Position numbers and translations under genes: made by a program
From: Actinomyces gerencseriae DSM 6844
GTDB taxonomy: Bacteria > Actinomycetota > Actinomycetes > Actinomycetales > Actinomycetaceae
Length of the DNA: 64,000 nucleotides
Direction of reading: 5' to 3'
Assembly (NCBI RefSeq): GCF_000429265.1
Contig: NZ_KE386872.1
Span: forward strand, 232,430-296,429
In this document: positions 9,166 through 15,346 of the stretch, one piece after another
Numbering within the stretch: the first letter of the stretch is position 1
Layout: each line of letters opens with the position of its first letter
Notes under the pieces: model-generated
What the model was told of the DNA's origin: nothing
The model's input: only the letters and a program-made list of their open reading frames with translations
Database searches by the model: none

Positions 9166-9195
9166 GATCGGCTCAGTCGATGGGATGAGCCGATC
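9166..9195 (-). terminator. Stem-loop after the first response-regulator gene
   Basis: GATCGGCTCA (9166-9175) and TGAGCCGATC (9186-9195) form a perfect 10-bp stem with a 10-base loop. It overlaps the stop codon of the response-regulator gene at 9194-9196. There is no T tract, so it may act as an mRNA-end stabiliser or weak terminator. Confidence 0.55.
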
Positions 9196-9871
9196 AGACA
9201 AGCCTGTTGCGCAGGGCGTGGACGACGGCGCCGACCCGGTCCTGGACGCCGAGCTTGGCGATGAGGGCCGACACGTGCGTCTTGACCGTGGCCTCGCTGA
9301 CGCCCAGGCGGTGGGCGATCTGCTTGTTGGACAGCGCCTCGACCATGAGGGCGAGCACCTCCAGCTCGCGGTGGGAGAGGGCGACGCCCGCCGGCAGTGC
9401 CCTCGGCGCCGGGGCGGTGCTCGGCGCAGCGGGCGCGGACGGGGCCGCCCGGTGCCCGATGAGCGCCGATGAGCTGGGGGACAGGACCATATTGCCGCTG
9501 GCCACGTGGCGGATCGTGTCGGCCAGGGTGGTGATCGGGTCCTCCTTGGCGAGGAAGCCCCTCACCCCGGCGGCCAGAGCGCGTTCCAGGACGGCGTCGG
9601 CGACGAAGGTGGTCAGGATGAGGACGCCGAGCTCGGGGCGCTCCCGGTGGAGGATCTCCGCCAGCGCGATGCCGTCGATGCGCGGCATCTGGATGTCGAG
9701 GAGGAGCACCTCGACGGTGGTGCCCCCCGAGCCCAGACGATCGAGGACCTCCTGCCCGTCCCGGGCGGCCCAGGCGACGCGTATGTCCTCGGTCGTATTG
9801 AGGATATCGGTGAGGGTGCGGCGAACGAGGGGATCGTCGTCGGCGAGCCCGACATCGATCATCGTGGTCAT
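9194..9871 (-). CDS. NarL/LuxR-family response regulator, module 1
   Basis: The 225-residue protein has a receiver domain at about residues 5-120, with the acidic pocket DDD at 11-13, the phospho-acceptor D59 in LLLDIQMP and the conserved lysine in FLAKEDP. A linker rich in Ala/Pro follows. The C-terminal LuxR-type helix-turn-helix is at about 165-222 (LSHRELEVLALMVEALSNKQIAHRLGVSEATVKTHV). Its start overlaps the kinase gene by 4 bp, so the two are coupled and cognate. The second module at 13374-14045 is clearly paralogous. The target genes are not known; the neighbouring methyltransferases are candidates. Confidence 0.93.
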   Translation of the reverse strand: MTTMIDVGLADDDPLVRRTLTDILNTTEDIRVAWAARDGQEVLDRLGSGGTTVEVLLLDIQMPRIDGIALAEILHRERPELGVLILTTFVADAVLERALAAGVRGFLAKEDPITTLADTIRHVASGNMVLSPSSSALIGHRAAPSAPAAPSTAPAPRALPAGVALSHRELEVLALMVEALSNKQIAHRLGVSEATVKTHVSALIAKLGVQDRVGAVVHALRNRLV

Positions 9872-11106
9872 GCGGTCCTCTTCAGCGGGGCGGGGTGTGA
9901 TGAGGCGAGGGGGACGGTGGCGGCGACCATCCAGGAGCCGTCCTCGGCCAGGGTCGTCAGGGTCCCGTCGATCGCGGCGAGGCGCTCGCGCATGCCCAGG
10001 ATACCGGTGCCCGAGCGGGGGAGCCCGGAGGAGCCACCGGCACCGGCGATGCCGTTGGTGGACACGAGCCGGAGGACATCGGGGCCAAGAGCGAGGGTCA
10101 GCGTGACGGGGGACTCGCGGTCGGCGTGACGGATGATGTTGGCCCCCATCTCACGGGCCGCCCGGGACATGGCGCTCGCCTGGAGGCGACTGGGGACCTC
10201 CTCGCCGACGCAGCGGAAGACGACGTCGAAGCCCGCGGCGGAGACGTCGTCGCTCACGGCCCGGACGGCGGCGTCGAGGTCCACGACGGCATGACCCAGG
10301 CCGGTGGCCGTCGCCACCGCCGAGCCCTGCGCGGGAGTCGTCTGGCGCAGGGCGCGCAGCAGCAGGCGCAGCTCGTGGAGCGCGTCGGAGGCCGTCGAGA
10401 CCACGGCCGCGAACTCCTCCCGCGCCTCCGGCGAGTAGGAGGCGTCGGTGGCGGCCCTCCGGGCGCGCAGGGCGGTCTGCGACATGGAGTAGGCGACCAG
10501 GTCGTGCATCTCCCGCGCGATCTCCAGGCGCATCTCCTCCAGCTGCTCGCCGGCTCGGCCGACCTCCCGCCGCCGGGCGACCTCGGCGGAGCGCAGGGTC
10601 ATTCCGACCGACAGCAGCAGGACGCACAGGAGCAGGTTGAAGAGAAGACCGGCGATGTTGGTCGCGGTGATCTCTGCTGGCGGCGGTATCAGGGCGGACG
10701 CGACGTCGACCAGGACGTTCATCAGGAAAAGGGACACCGCCGGCCACGCCGGGAGGAAACGGCCCAGGAAGAGGGAGAAGGCGCCGTTGGGGATGACCAT
10801 GTCCGACGCGGAGGCCTCCGGGGCGACGAGCAGGACGATCCAGCACAGCTGGTAGGCGATGAGTCCCGCTGCCGGCCGCAGCGGGATAGCAGTCACCAGG
10901 ATGAGAGCGACCAGCATGAAGGCGACATCGGGGAGCTGGAGCACGCCAACGGGTGTGGCTAGGACATTGACGATAATACTCCCGACTCCGAAGATCGCTC
11001 CGACGGCCATGTACATGCGTCGTCCGGCCAGGTCGTCGGGGGCGTAGGTCGCCACGGCTCGTCCGTGCGCCGTCAGGGAGGCGACCACGTCGCCCAGCGT
11101 GCTCAT
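9868..11106 (-). CDS. Membrane histidine kinase (HisKA_3), module 1
   Basis: The 412-residue protein has about five or six membrane segments in residues 35-175, then a coiled coil and a HisKA_3 dimerisation domain. The phospho-accepting His is H201 in EIAREMHDLVAYSMSQ; this family more often has RELHD followed by VAH. The ATPase domain includes AREMGANIIRHA as the N-box and SGTGILGMRERLAAIDG as the G-box. It has almost no extracytoplasmic loop, so the signal is probably sensed within the membrane. The gene is coupled to the downstream regulator. It is divergent from the inositol-monophosphatase-family gene. Confidence 0.92.
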   Translation of the reverse strand: MSTLGDVVASLTAHGRAVATYAPDDLAGRRMYMAVGAIFGVGSIIVNVLATPVGVLQLPDVAFMLVALILVTAIPLRPAAGLIAYQLCWIVLLVAPEASASDMVIPNGAFSLFLGRFLPAWPAVSLFLMNVLVDVASALIPPPAEITATNIAGLLFNLLLCVLLLSVGMTLRSAEVARRREVGRAGEQLEEMRLEIAREMHDLVAYSMSQTALRARRAATDASYSPEAREEFAAVVSTASDALHELRLLLRALRQTTPAQGSAVATATGLGHAVVDLDAAVRAVSDDVSAAGFDVVFRCVGEEVPSRLQASAMSRAAREMGANIIRHADRESPVTLTLALGPDVLRLVSTNGIAGAGGSSGLPRSGTGILGMRERLAAIDGTLTTLAEDGSWMVAATVPLASSHPAPLKRTA

Positions 11107-11347
11107 CGATCCGACCCCTCGCCTCGTGGCATGCCTCTGCGACCAACTTTAGCAAGCGGTGACAGGCGGGCCTCTTGCAGCGGATCCCAGCGGGTTGGGG
11201 CATCGGCCGGTGGGATCACCGAGCCGGTCGCCCGCCGGGCCGCACGGACGCCCGTGCTGGCGAGCGGTATGCTGCGTCCTCGACCGGGGGCCGCAGCGGC
11301 ATCGCGCAAGGTGGTCCCGGGCTCCGACCCGCTGAAGGGAGAGACCA

Positions 11348-12178
11348 TTGACGAGCTCGCAGACCGCACCACTCGCCCACGAGGACGACGCCGTCGAGCT
11401 GGACCGGTTGCTCGCGCTCGCTCTCGACGCGGTCCGCGCGGGGGCGCGGCTCGGGCTCGACCCGGGGGAGGAACTGCGCATCGACACCAAGCGCAACCGC
11501 AACGACGTCGTCACCCAGGTCGATCGCGGCATCGAGGCTCTCATCGCCGAGCGCCTGGCCCCCACGGGCCACCCGCTGCTGGGGGAGGAGGGGCACACGG
11601 TCGACTCCTGGCGCGGTCGCGTCTGGGTGCTCGACCCGATCGACGGCACGCTGAACTATGTGGCGGTCCACCGCCACTGGGCGATCTCGCTGGCTCTCGT
11701 CGAGGACGGGGTGCCGGTGCTCGGGATCGTGGCCGATCCGGTGGACGACCGCCTCTGCACGGCCGTGGTCGGACGGGGCGCCCGTGCGGGGCGGCTCCTC
11801 GGGGAGGACGCCGACGGCGATCGGCGGCTGCCGCGCATCGCGGACACCCCTCTGACCGACGGCGTCGTCATCGCCCACCTCCACGCCCTGGACTGCCTGC
11901 GGCACCTGCCCGGGATCATTCGTTCCTCCCGGGGCATGCGCTGCTACGGAGCGGCGGCGCTGGAGCTCGTCGAGGTGGCCGCGGGACGGGCGGGGTGCCT
12001 GGTCCACCCCTGGTTGCGGCCATGGGACGCCGCCGCCGGCATGCTGATCTGCCAGGAGGCGGGCGCGGTGGTGACCCGTCTGGACGGGACGCGACTGGAC
12101 GTTCGCGAGCCGGGCTCCCTGCTGGCGGGCACGCCGAGCGCTCACGCCGAGATGGCCGAGCGCCTCGTCCTCGGCTGA
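11348..12178 (+). CDS. Inositol-monophosphatase-family phosphatase (possible histidinol-phosphatase)
   Basis: The 276-residue protein starts at a TTG (11348), eight bases after GGGAG, which makes this start convincing. Metal-binding motifs are GEEG at 79-82, LDPIDGTLNY at 95-104 and WDAAAGMLICQEAGA near the C-terminus. These define the Mg-dependent, Li-sensitive phosphatase family. Actinobacterial members act on inositol-1-phosphate, histidinol phosphate or other sugar phosphates. Motifs alone do not separate these. It sits alone between the two methyltransferase-kinase modules on the opposite strand and converges on the second methyltransferase gene with a 22-bp gap. Confidence 0.88.
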   Translation: MTSSQTAPLAHEDDAVELDRLLALALDAVRAGARLGLDPGEELRIDTKRNRNDVVTQVDRGIEALIAERLAPTGHPLLGEEGHTVDSWRGRVWVLDPIDGTLNYVAVHRHWAISLALVEDGVPVLGIVADPVDDRLCTAVVGRGARAGRLLGEDADGDRRLPRIADTPLTDGVVIAHLHALDCLRHLPGIIRSSRGMRCYGAAALELVEVAAGRAGCLVHPWLRPWDAAAGMLICQEAGAVVTRLDGTRLDVREPGSLLAGTPSAHAEMAERLVLG

Positions 12179-12200
12179 GGGCCGGGGACGAGGCGGGCGC

Positions 12201-12959
12201 TTAGGACTGCCGGGCGGCGAGGGTCACGTGCATGTGCCCGGGGTAGGACGGGTCGGGCCGGGATCGTTGGTAGCTCACCGCCATGCCCAGGCGGGTGCAG
12301 GTGGTGGCGAGCCAGGACGACGCGATCAACTGGGACTGCGGGGTCTCGAGATCCACGTCCCAGTGGAGACCGGGCTTCCGGCGGCCCTCGAGCGCCAGGT
12401 GCTCCACCGGCTGGATGGCGGGAGCCCCGGCACCGACGAGGGACGAGGCCGAACGTCGGACCTCCTGCGTGGAGATGATGAGGAAACCGCCCGAGCCGAT
12501 GTGATCTCCGGCGCGCTTGAGTATCTCGCAGCGCTGGACGGCGTCGAACAGGGCGAGCCCGGCGGCCGGGATGTGGACGGCCTTGAACTCCTCGGGGAAC
12601 CAGAAATTCCGTATGTCCGTCAGCCGCAGCTCGACGCGCGTGGCGATGTCGGCGCGCTCCGGCGTGGAGGGGACGAGCCGCTCGGCCATAGTGGCCAGGT
12701 TCTCGGAGTCGATGTCCGCGGCGAGAACATGATGCCCGGCGGCCGCGATGAGGAAGGGTGACCGGGGCCCGCCGCAGCTGAACTCGAGGACGCGTCGCTT
12801 GGCTAGATTGGGCGGACCGACCTGGGAGAGAACGTCGAGCACGCTCTCGATCTCGAAGTGGTCGTGCGCGGCGGCGGAATGAGCGCCCGCCGCGCTTGAG
12901 ACGGGGCGCAGCGGCGCGGCCTCAGTGACGGGGGAATTCCATGGGAATTTCAATGGCAT
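12201..12959 (-). CDS. Class I SAM-dependent methyltransferase, paralogue 2
   Basis: Starting at MPLKFPWNSPVTEA (12959), behind GGAAG, the protein has 252 residues. Motif I is LEFSCGGPRSPFLIAAAGH with AADID as the acidic loop; the usual Gly-x-Gly is CGG-P-R here. It shares with paralogue 1 the FKAV segment, a C-terminal pair of Trp/Thr-Cys residues and the ending YQRSRPDPSYPGH. The overall similarity is moderate, so the duplication is not recent. The substrate is unknown. Its upstream region carries a strong hairpin and a phased CAGGGA array, which suggests tight control. Confidence 0.75.
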   Translation of the reverse strand: MPLKFPWNSPVTEAAPLRPVSSAAGAHSAAAHDHFEIESVLDVLSQVGPPNLAKRRVLEFSCGGPRSPFLIAAAGHHVLAADIDSENLATMAERLVPSTPERADIATRVELRLTDIRNFWFPEEFKAVHIPAAGLALFDAVQRCEILKRAGDHIGSGGFLIISTQEVRRSASSLVGAGAPAIQPVEHLALEGRRKPGLHWDVDLETPQSQLIASSWLATTCTRLGMAVSYQRSRPDPSYPGHMHVTLAARQS

Positions 12960-12983
12960 GCTTCCGGGGGAGAGTGGAATGAG

Positions 12984-13030
12984 CCGTGCGGGTGGAGTCC
13001 GTTCTGGACGAACCAACTCCACCCGCACGG
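12984..13030 (-). promoter_or_regulatory. Perfect 15-bp stem hairpin in the leader of the second methyltransferase gene
   Basis: CCGTGCGGGTGGAGT at 12984-12998 is exactly complementary to 13016-13030. The 17-base loop contains GTTC and GAAC, which can extend the fold by four pairs. It lies 25 bases before the methyltransferase start. There is no T tract. It could be an attenuator, an mRNA stabiliser or a protein-binding hairpin. Confidence 0.65.
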
Positions 13031-13031
13031 G

Positions 13032-13149
13032 CAGGGACAGCCAGGGATGACCAGAGACCCTCAGGGAAACCAGGGAGTTTCAGGGAGACTCAGGGCCCAG
13101 GGCATTCAGGGACTGTCAGGGGTGATTCAGGGACCGCATATGTCAGGGA
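13032..13149. promoter_or_regulatory. Array of CAGGGA motifs phased at about 10 bp
   Basis: CAGGGA begins at 13032, 13042, 13062, 13071, 13081, 13107, 13128 and 13144. Near-copies fill the gaps: CAGAGA at 13052, CAGGGC at 13091 and 13098, CAGGGG at 13117. The step is close to one helical turn, so the motifs line one face of the DNA. The array is about 75-190 bp upstream of the second methyltransferase start, where an activator would bind. The stretch from 13031 to 13373 holds no credible gene. Confidence 0.65.
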
Positions 13150-13339
13150 CTTCAGAGAAATGAGCGGGATCCCTCAGGGGGGGGAACCAACCGATGACGA
13201 TGAGTCAGTGGCCCATCCACCACCAGCTGGAACGCCAAATGTAGTACGCTCCCGAGGGAGATGAGTTCATCTACATCACCTTTCATTTCCTTGAAGTGAA
13301 CCTGACAAGGACAATCATGCACGGTTCGCCGCGGCTGTA

Positions 13340-13372
13340 CATCCTCCGGTCGTCTCCTCCGATAGGAGGATG
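13340..13372 (-). terminator. Stem-loop after the second response-regulator gene
   Basis: CATCCTCC (13340-13347) pairs with GGAGGATG (13365-13372) across a 17-base loop. It begins directly beyond the stop codon of the response-regulator gene. No T tract follows, so termination strength is uncertain. Confidence 0.5.
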
Positions 13373-13373
13373 G

Positions 13374-14045
13374 TCAGACCAGTCCGTTGCGCAGGGCGTA
13401 GACGACGGCGCCCACCCGGTCCTGGACGCCGAGCTTGCCGATGAGCGCGGAGACGTGGGTCTTGACGGTCGTCTCGCTCAGTCCCAGCCGGGTGGCGATC
13501 TGCTTGTTGGACAGCGCCTCGACCATGAGGACCAGGACCTCGGACTCCCGCGGGGACAGGGTGACGCCCGGCGGCAGGGCCTCCGGGACGTCGGGCGAGG
13601 GCGCGGCCGCCGGGGTGGCGGGCGCGGACCAGCCGCCGATGATGGCCGAGGAGGTCGGGGACAGGACCGTGTTGCCCGCGGCCACGTTGCGGATGGTGTC
13701 CGCCATGTTCGTCACCCGGTCCTCCTTGGCGATGAAGCCGCGCACGCCGGCCGCCAGGGCGCGGTTGAGCACGCCGTCGGCGACGAAGGTGGTCAGGATG
13801 AGGACGCCGACCTCGGGGTAGTCCTCCCGGACCTTCTGCGCCAGAGTGATGCCGTCCATGCGCGGCATCTGGACGTCCAGGAGCAGGACCTGGACGTCGG
13901 GCGCCTCGGGCGAGCGCAGCAGGTCGAGGGCCTCCCGGCCGTCGCAGGCGGTCCAGGCGACCCTGATGTCCTCGGTCGTGGCGAGGAGCTCGGTGAGGGT
14001 GTCGCGGACGAGGGCGTCGTCGTCGGCCAGGCCCACGCGGATCAT
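13374..14045 (-). CDS. NarL/LuxR-family response regulator, module 2
   Basis: The 223-residue protein starts at MIRVGLADDD (14045). A much longer frame is open upstream, but it runs antisense-like through the kinase gene in another frame and is not coding. The receiver domain has D57 in LLLDVQMP. The helix-turn-helix is LSPRESEVLVLMVEALSNKQIATRLGLSETTVKTHV. It overlaps the kinase gene by 4 bp. The protein is highly similar to the module 1 regulator, especially in the helix-turn-helix, so both may recognise related sites. Confidence 0.93.
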   Translation of the reverse strand: MIRVGLADDDALVRDTLTELLATTEDIRVAWTACDGREALDLLRSPEAPDVQVLLLDVQMPRMDGITLAQKVREDYPEVGVLILTTFVADGVLNRALAAGVRGFIAKEDRVTNMADTIRNVAAGNTVLSPTSSAIIGGWSAPATPAAAPSPDVPEALPPGVTLSPRESEVLVLMVEALSNKQIATRLGLSETTVKTHVSALIGKLGVQDRVGAVVYALRNGLV

Positions 14046-15259
14046 GAGTCGCCCCCGGGGAGCGGGGTCCGCGAATTGTCCACCGGGACGGTGGCGGTCA
14101 CGATCCAGGAGCCGTCGTCGGCGAGCGTCGTCAGCTCGCCCCCGATGGCCGTCAGGCGCTCGCGCATGCCGAGCACCCCCGAGCCGGAGCGGGGCAGATC
14201 GCCGGGCGTCGTGCGGATCCGGTTGGTGGAGACCAGGCGTATGGCGTCGGGGCCCAGTCGCAGGGTCATGGTCACCGGGGCGTGCGGCTCCGCGTGACGA
14301 ACGATGTTGGCGCCCATCTCGCGGACGACCCGGGAGAGGGTGGAGGCCTGGGAGCGCGTGGGGGAGGCGCTCCCGCGGCACTGGTAGGTGACGTCGAATC
14401 CGGCGACGGCGATGTCGTCGCTCACGGCGCGCACCGCGGCTCCGAGATCGGTGACGACGTGCCCGAGCCCGGTGGTCTGGGCGACGTCGAGGGCGAGCTC
14501 GGGGGTGGCCCGTCGCAGGGTGCGCAGCAGGAGGCGCAGCTCGTGGAGGGCGTCGGCGGCCGTGACCTCCAGCGCGGCGAAGTCCTTGCGGGCGGCCTCG
14601 GGGTAGGAGGTGTCCGCGGCGGCGCGCTGGGCCCTCAGGGCGGTCTGGGACATGGAGTAGGCGATGAGGTCGTGCATCTCCCGGGAGATCTCCAGGCGCA
14701 GCTCCTCCAGGCGCTCCTCCGCCTGGCGCGCCTCCTCCAGGCGCGACCGCTCGCTGGCCCGCATCATGGAGCCGATGGGAATGATGATCAGCCCCATGGT
14801 GATCTGGAAGGCCAGTAGCCCGGAGTAATCGAAGGCGCCGGTCGCGTCGCGCTGTATGGCGGGGATGTTGGCGCCGACTGTGATGAGGAAGACCACCCCC
14901 GCGTACCCCGGCGGGAGGAAGCGCCCCAGGAAGAAGAAAAAGGCGACGTGGGTCAGCGTCATGTCCGAGGAGTAGGTGTCCGGCAGGGCGAGCAGGAGGA
15001 GCCAGCAGACGAGGTAGGCGATGACGCCCCAGACGGGACGCAGTGGTATCACGGCGAGGATGAGGAGCGCCGCGACCGTGAAGGCGAAATCGATGGTGCT
15101 GGGGCGAAAGGCGTTGAGACTCTTGGTCGCCAGCACGATGTTCGCCATGCCGACGAGGATCCCGATCGACACGTACACGTGTCGGCCGGTCATGCGATGG
15201 AGGAAACTGGGACGCCACTGGGGTATGGGATTTGAGGGCCCATGCAAGGTCGTACTCAT
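14042..15259 (-). CDS. Membrane histidine kinase (HisKA_3), module 2
   Basis: The start at MSTTLHGPSN (15259) is preceded by AAAGG at good spacing, giving 405 residues. About six membrane segments occupy residues 25-170. The phospho-accepting His is H195 in EISREMHDLIAYSMSQ, nearly the same as in module 1. The ATPase domain carries VREMGANIVRHAEPHAP and GSGVLGMRERLTAIGG. Membrane region and kinase core are both homologous to the module 1 kinase, so the two modules came from a duplication. The following regulator gene is coupled by a 4-bp overlap. Confidence 0.92.
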   Translation of the reverse strand: MSTTLHGPSNPIPQWRPSFLHRMTGRHVYVSIGILVGMANIVLATKSLNAFRPSTIDFAFTVAALLILAVIPLRPVWGVIAYLVCWLLLLALPDTYSSDMTLTHVAFFFFLGRFLPPGYAGVVFLITVGANIPAIQRDATGAFDYSGLLAFQITMGLIIIPIGSMMRASERSRLEEARQAEERLEELRLEISREMHDLIAYSMSQTALRAQRAAADTSYPEAARKDFAALEVTAADALHELRLLLRTLRRATPELALDVAQTTGLGHVVTDLGAAVRAVSDDIAVAGFDVTYQCRGSASPTRSQASTLSRVVREMGANIVRHAEPHAPVTMTLRLGPDAIRLVSTNRIRTTPGDLPRSGSGVLGMRERLTAIGGELTTLADDGSWIVTATVPVDNSRTPLPGGDS

Positions 15260-15290
15260 GGTGCCTTTATTCATCGAGTGCTTCTGCCAC

Positions 15291-15328
15291 ATGGTTACCA
15301 TAACAAGTGCTCGCAAGGAAATATGGTA
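15291..15328 (-). promoter_or_regulatory. Candidate operator upstream of the module 2 kinase
   Basis: ATGGTTACCAT (15291-15301) is a near-perfect palindrome and is followed 21 bases later by ATGGTA (15323-15328). The stretch is more A/T-rich than its surroundings and lies 30-70 bases upstream of the kinase start. A regulator site or promoter element is likely; which protein binds is unknown. Confidence 0.4.
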
Positions 15329-15346
15329 GCGACAAGGCGTGTCCTT

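Noticed and set aside
12986..13264. 92-residue open frame over the CAGGGA array
   Set aside because: Its sequence simply follows the repeat, has no ribosome-binding site and runs through the hairpin; it is unlikely to be coding.
13374..15218. 614-residue frame containing the second response regulator
   Set aside because: The N-terminal 390 residues are the kinase gene read in the wrong frame; the regulator starts at 14045.
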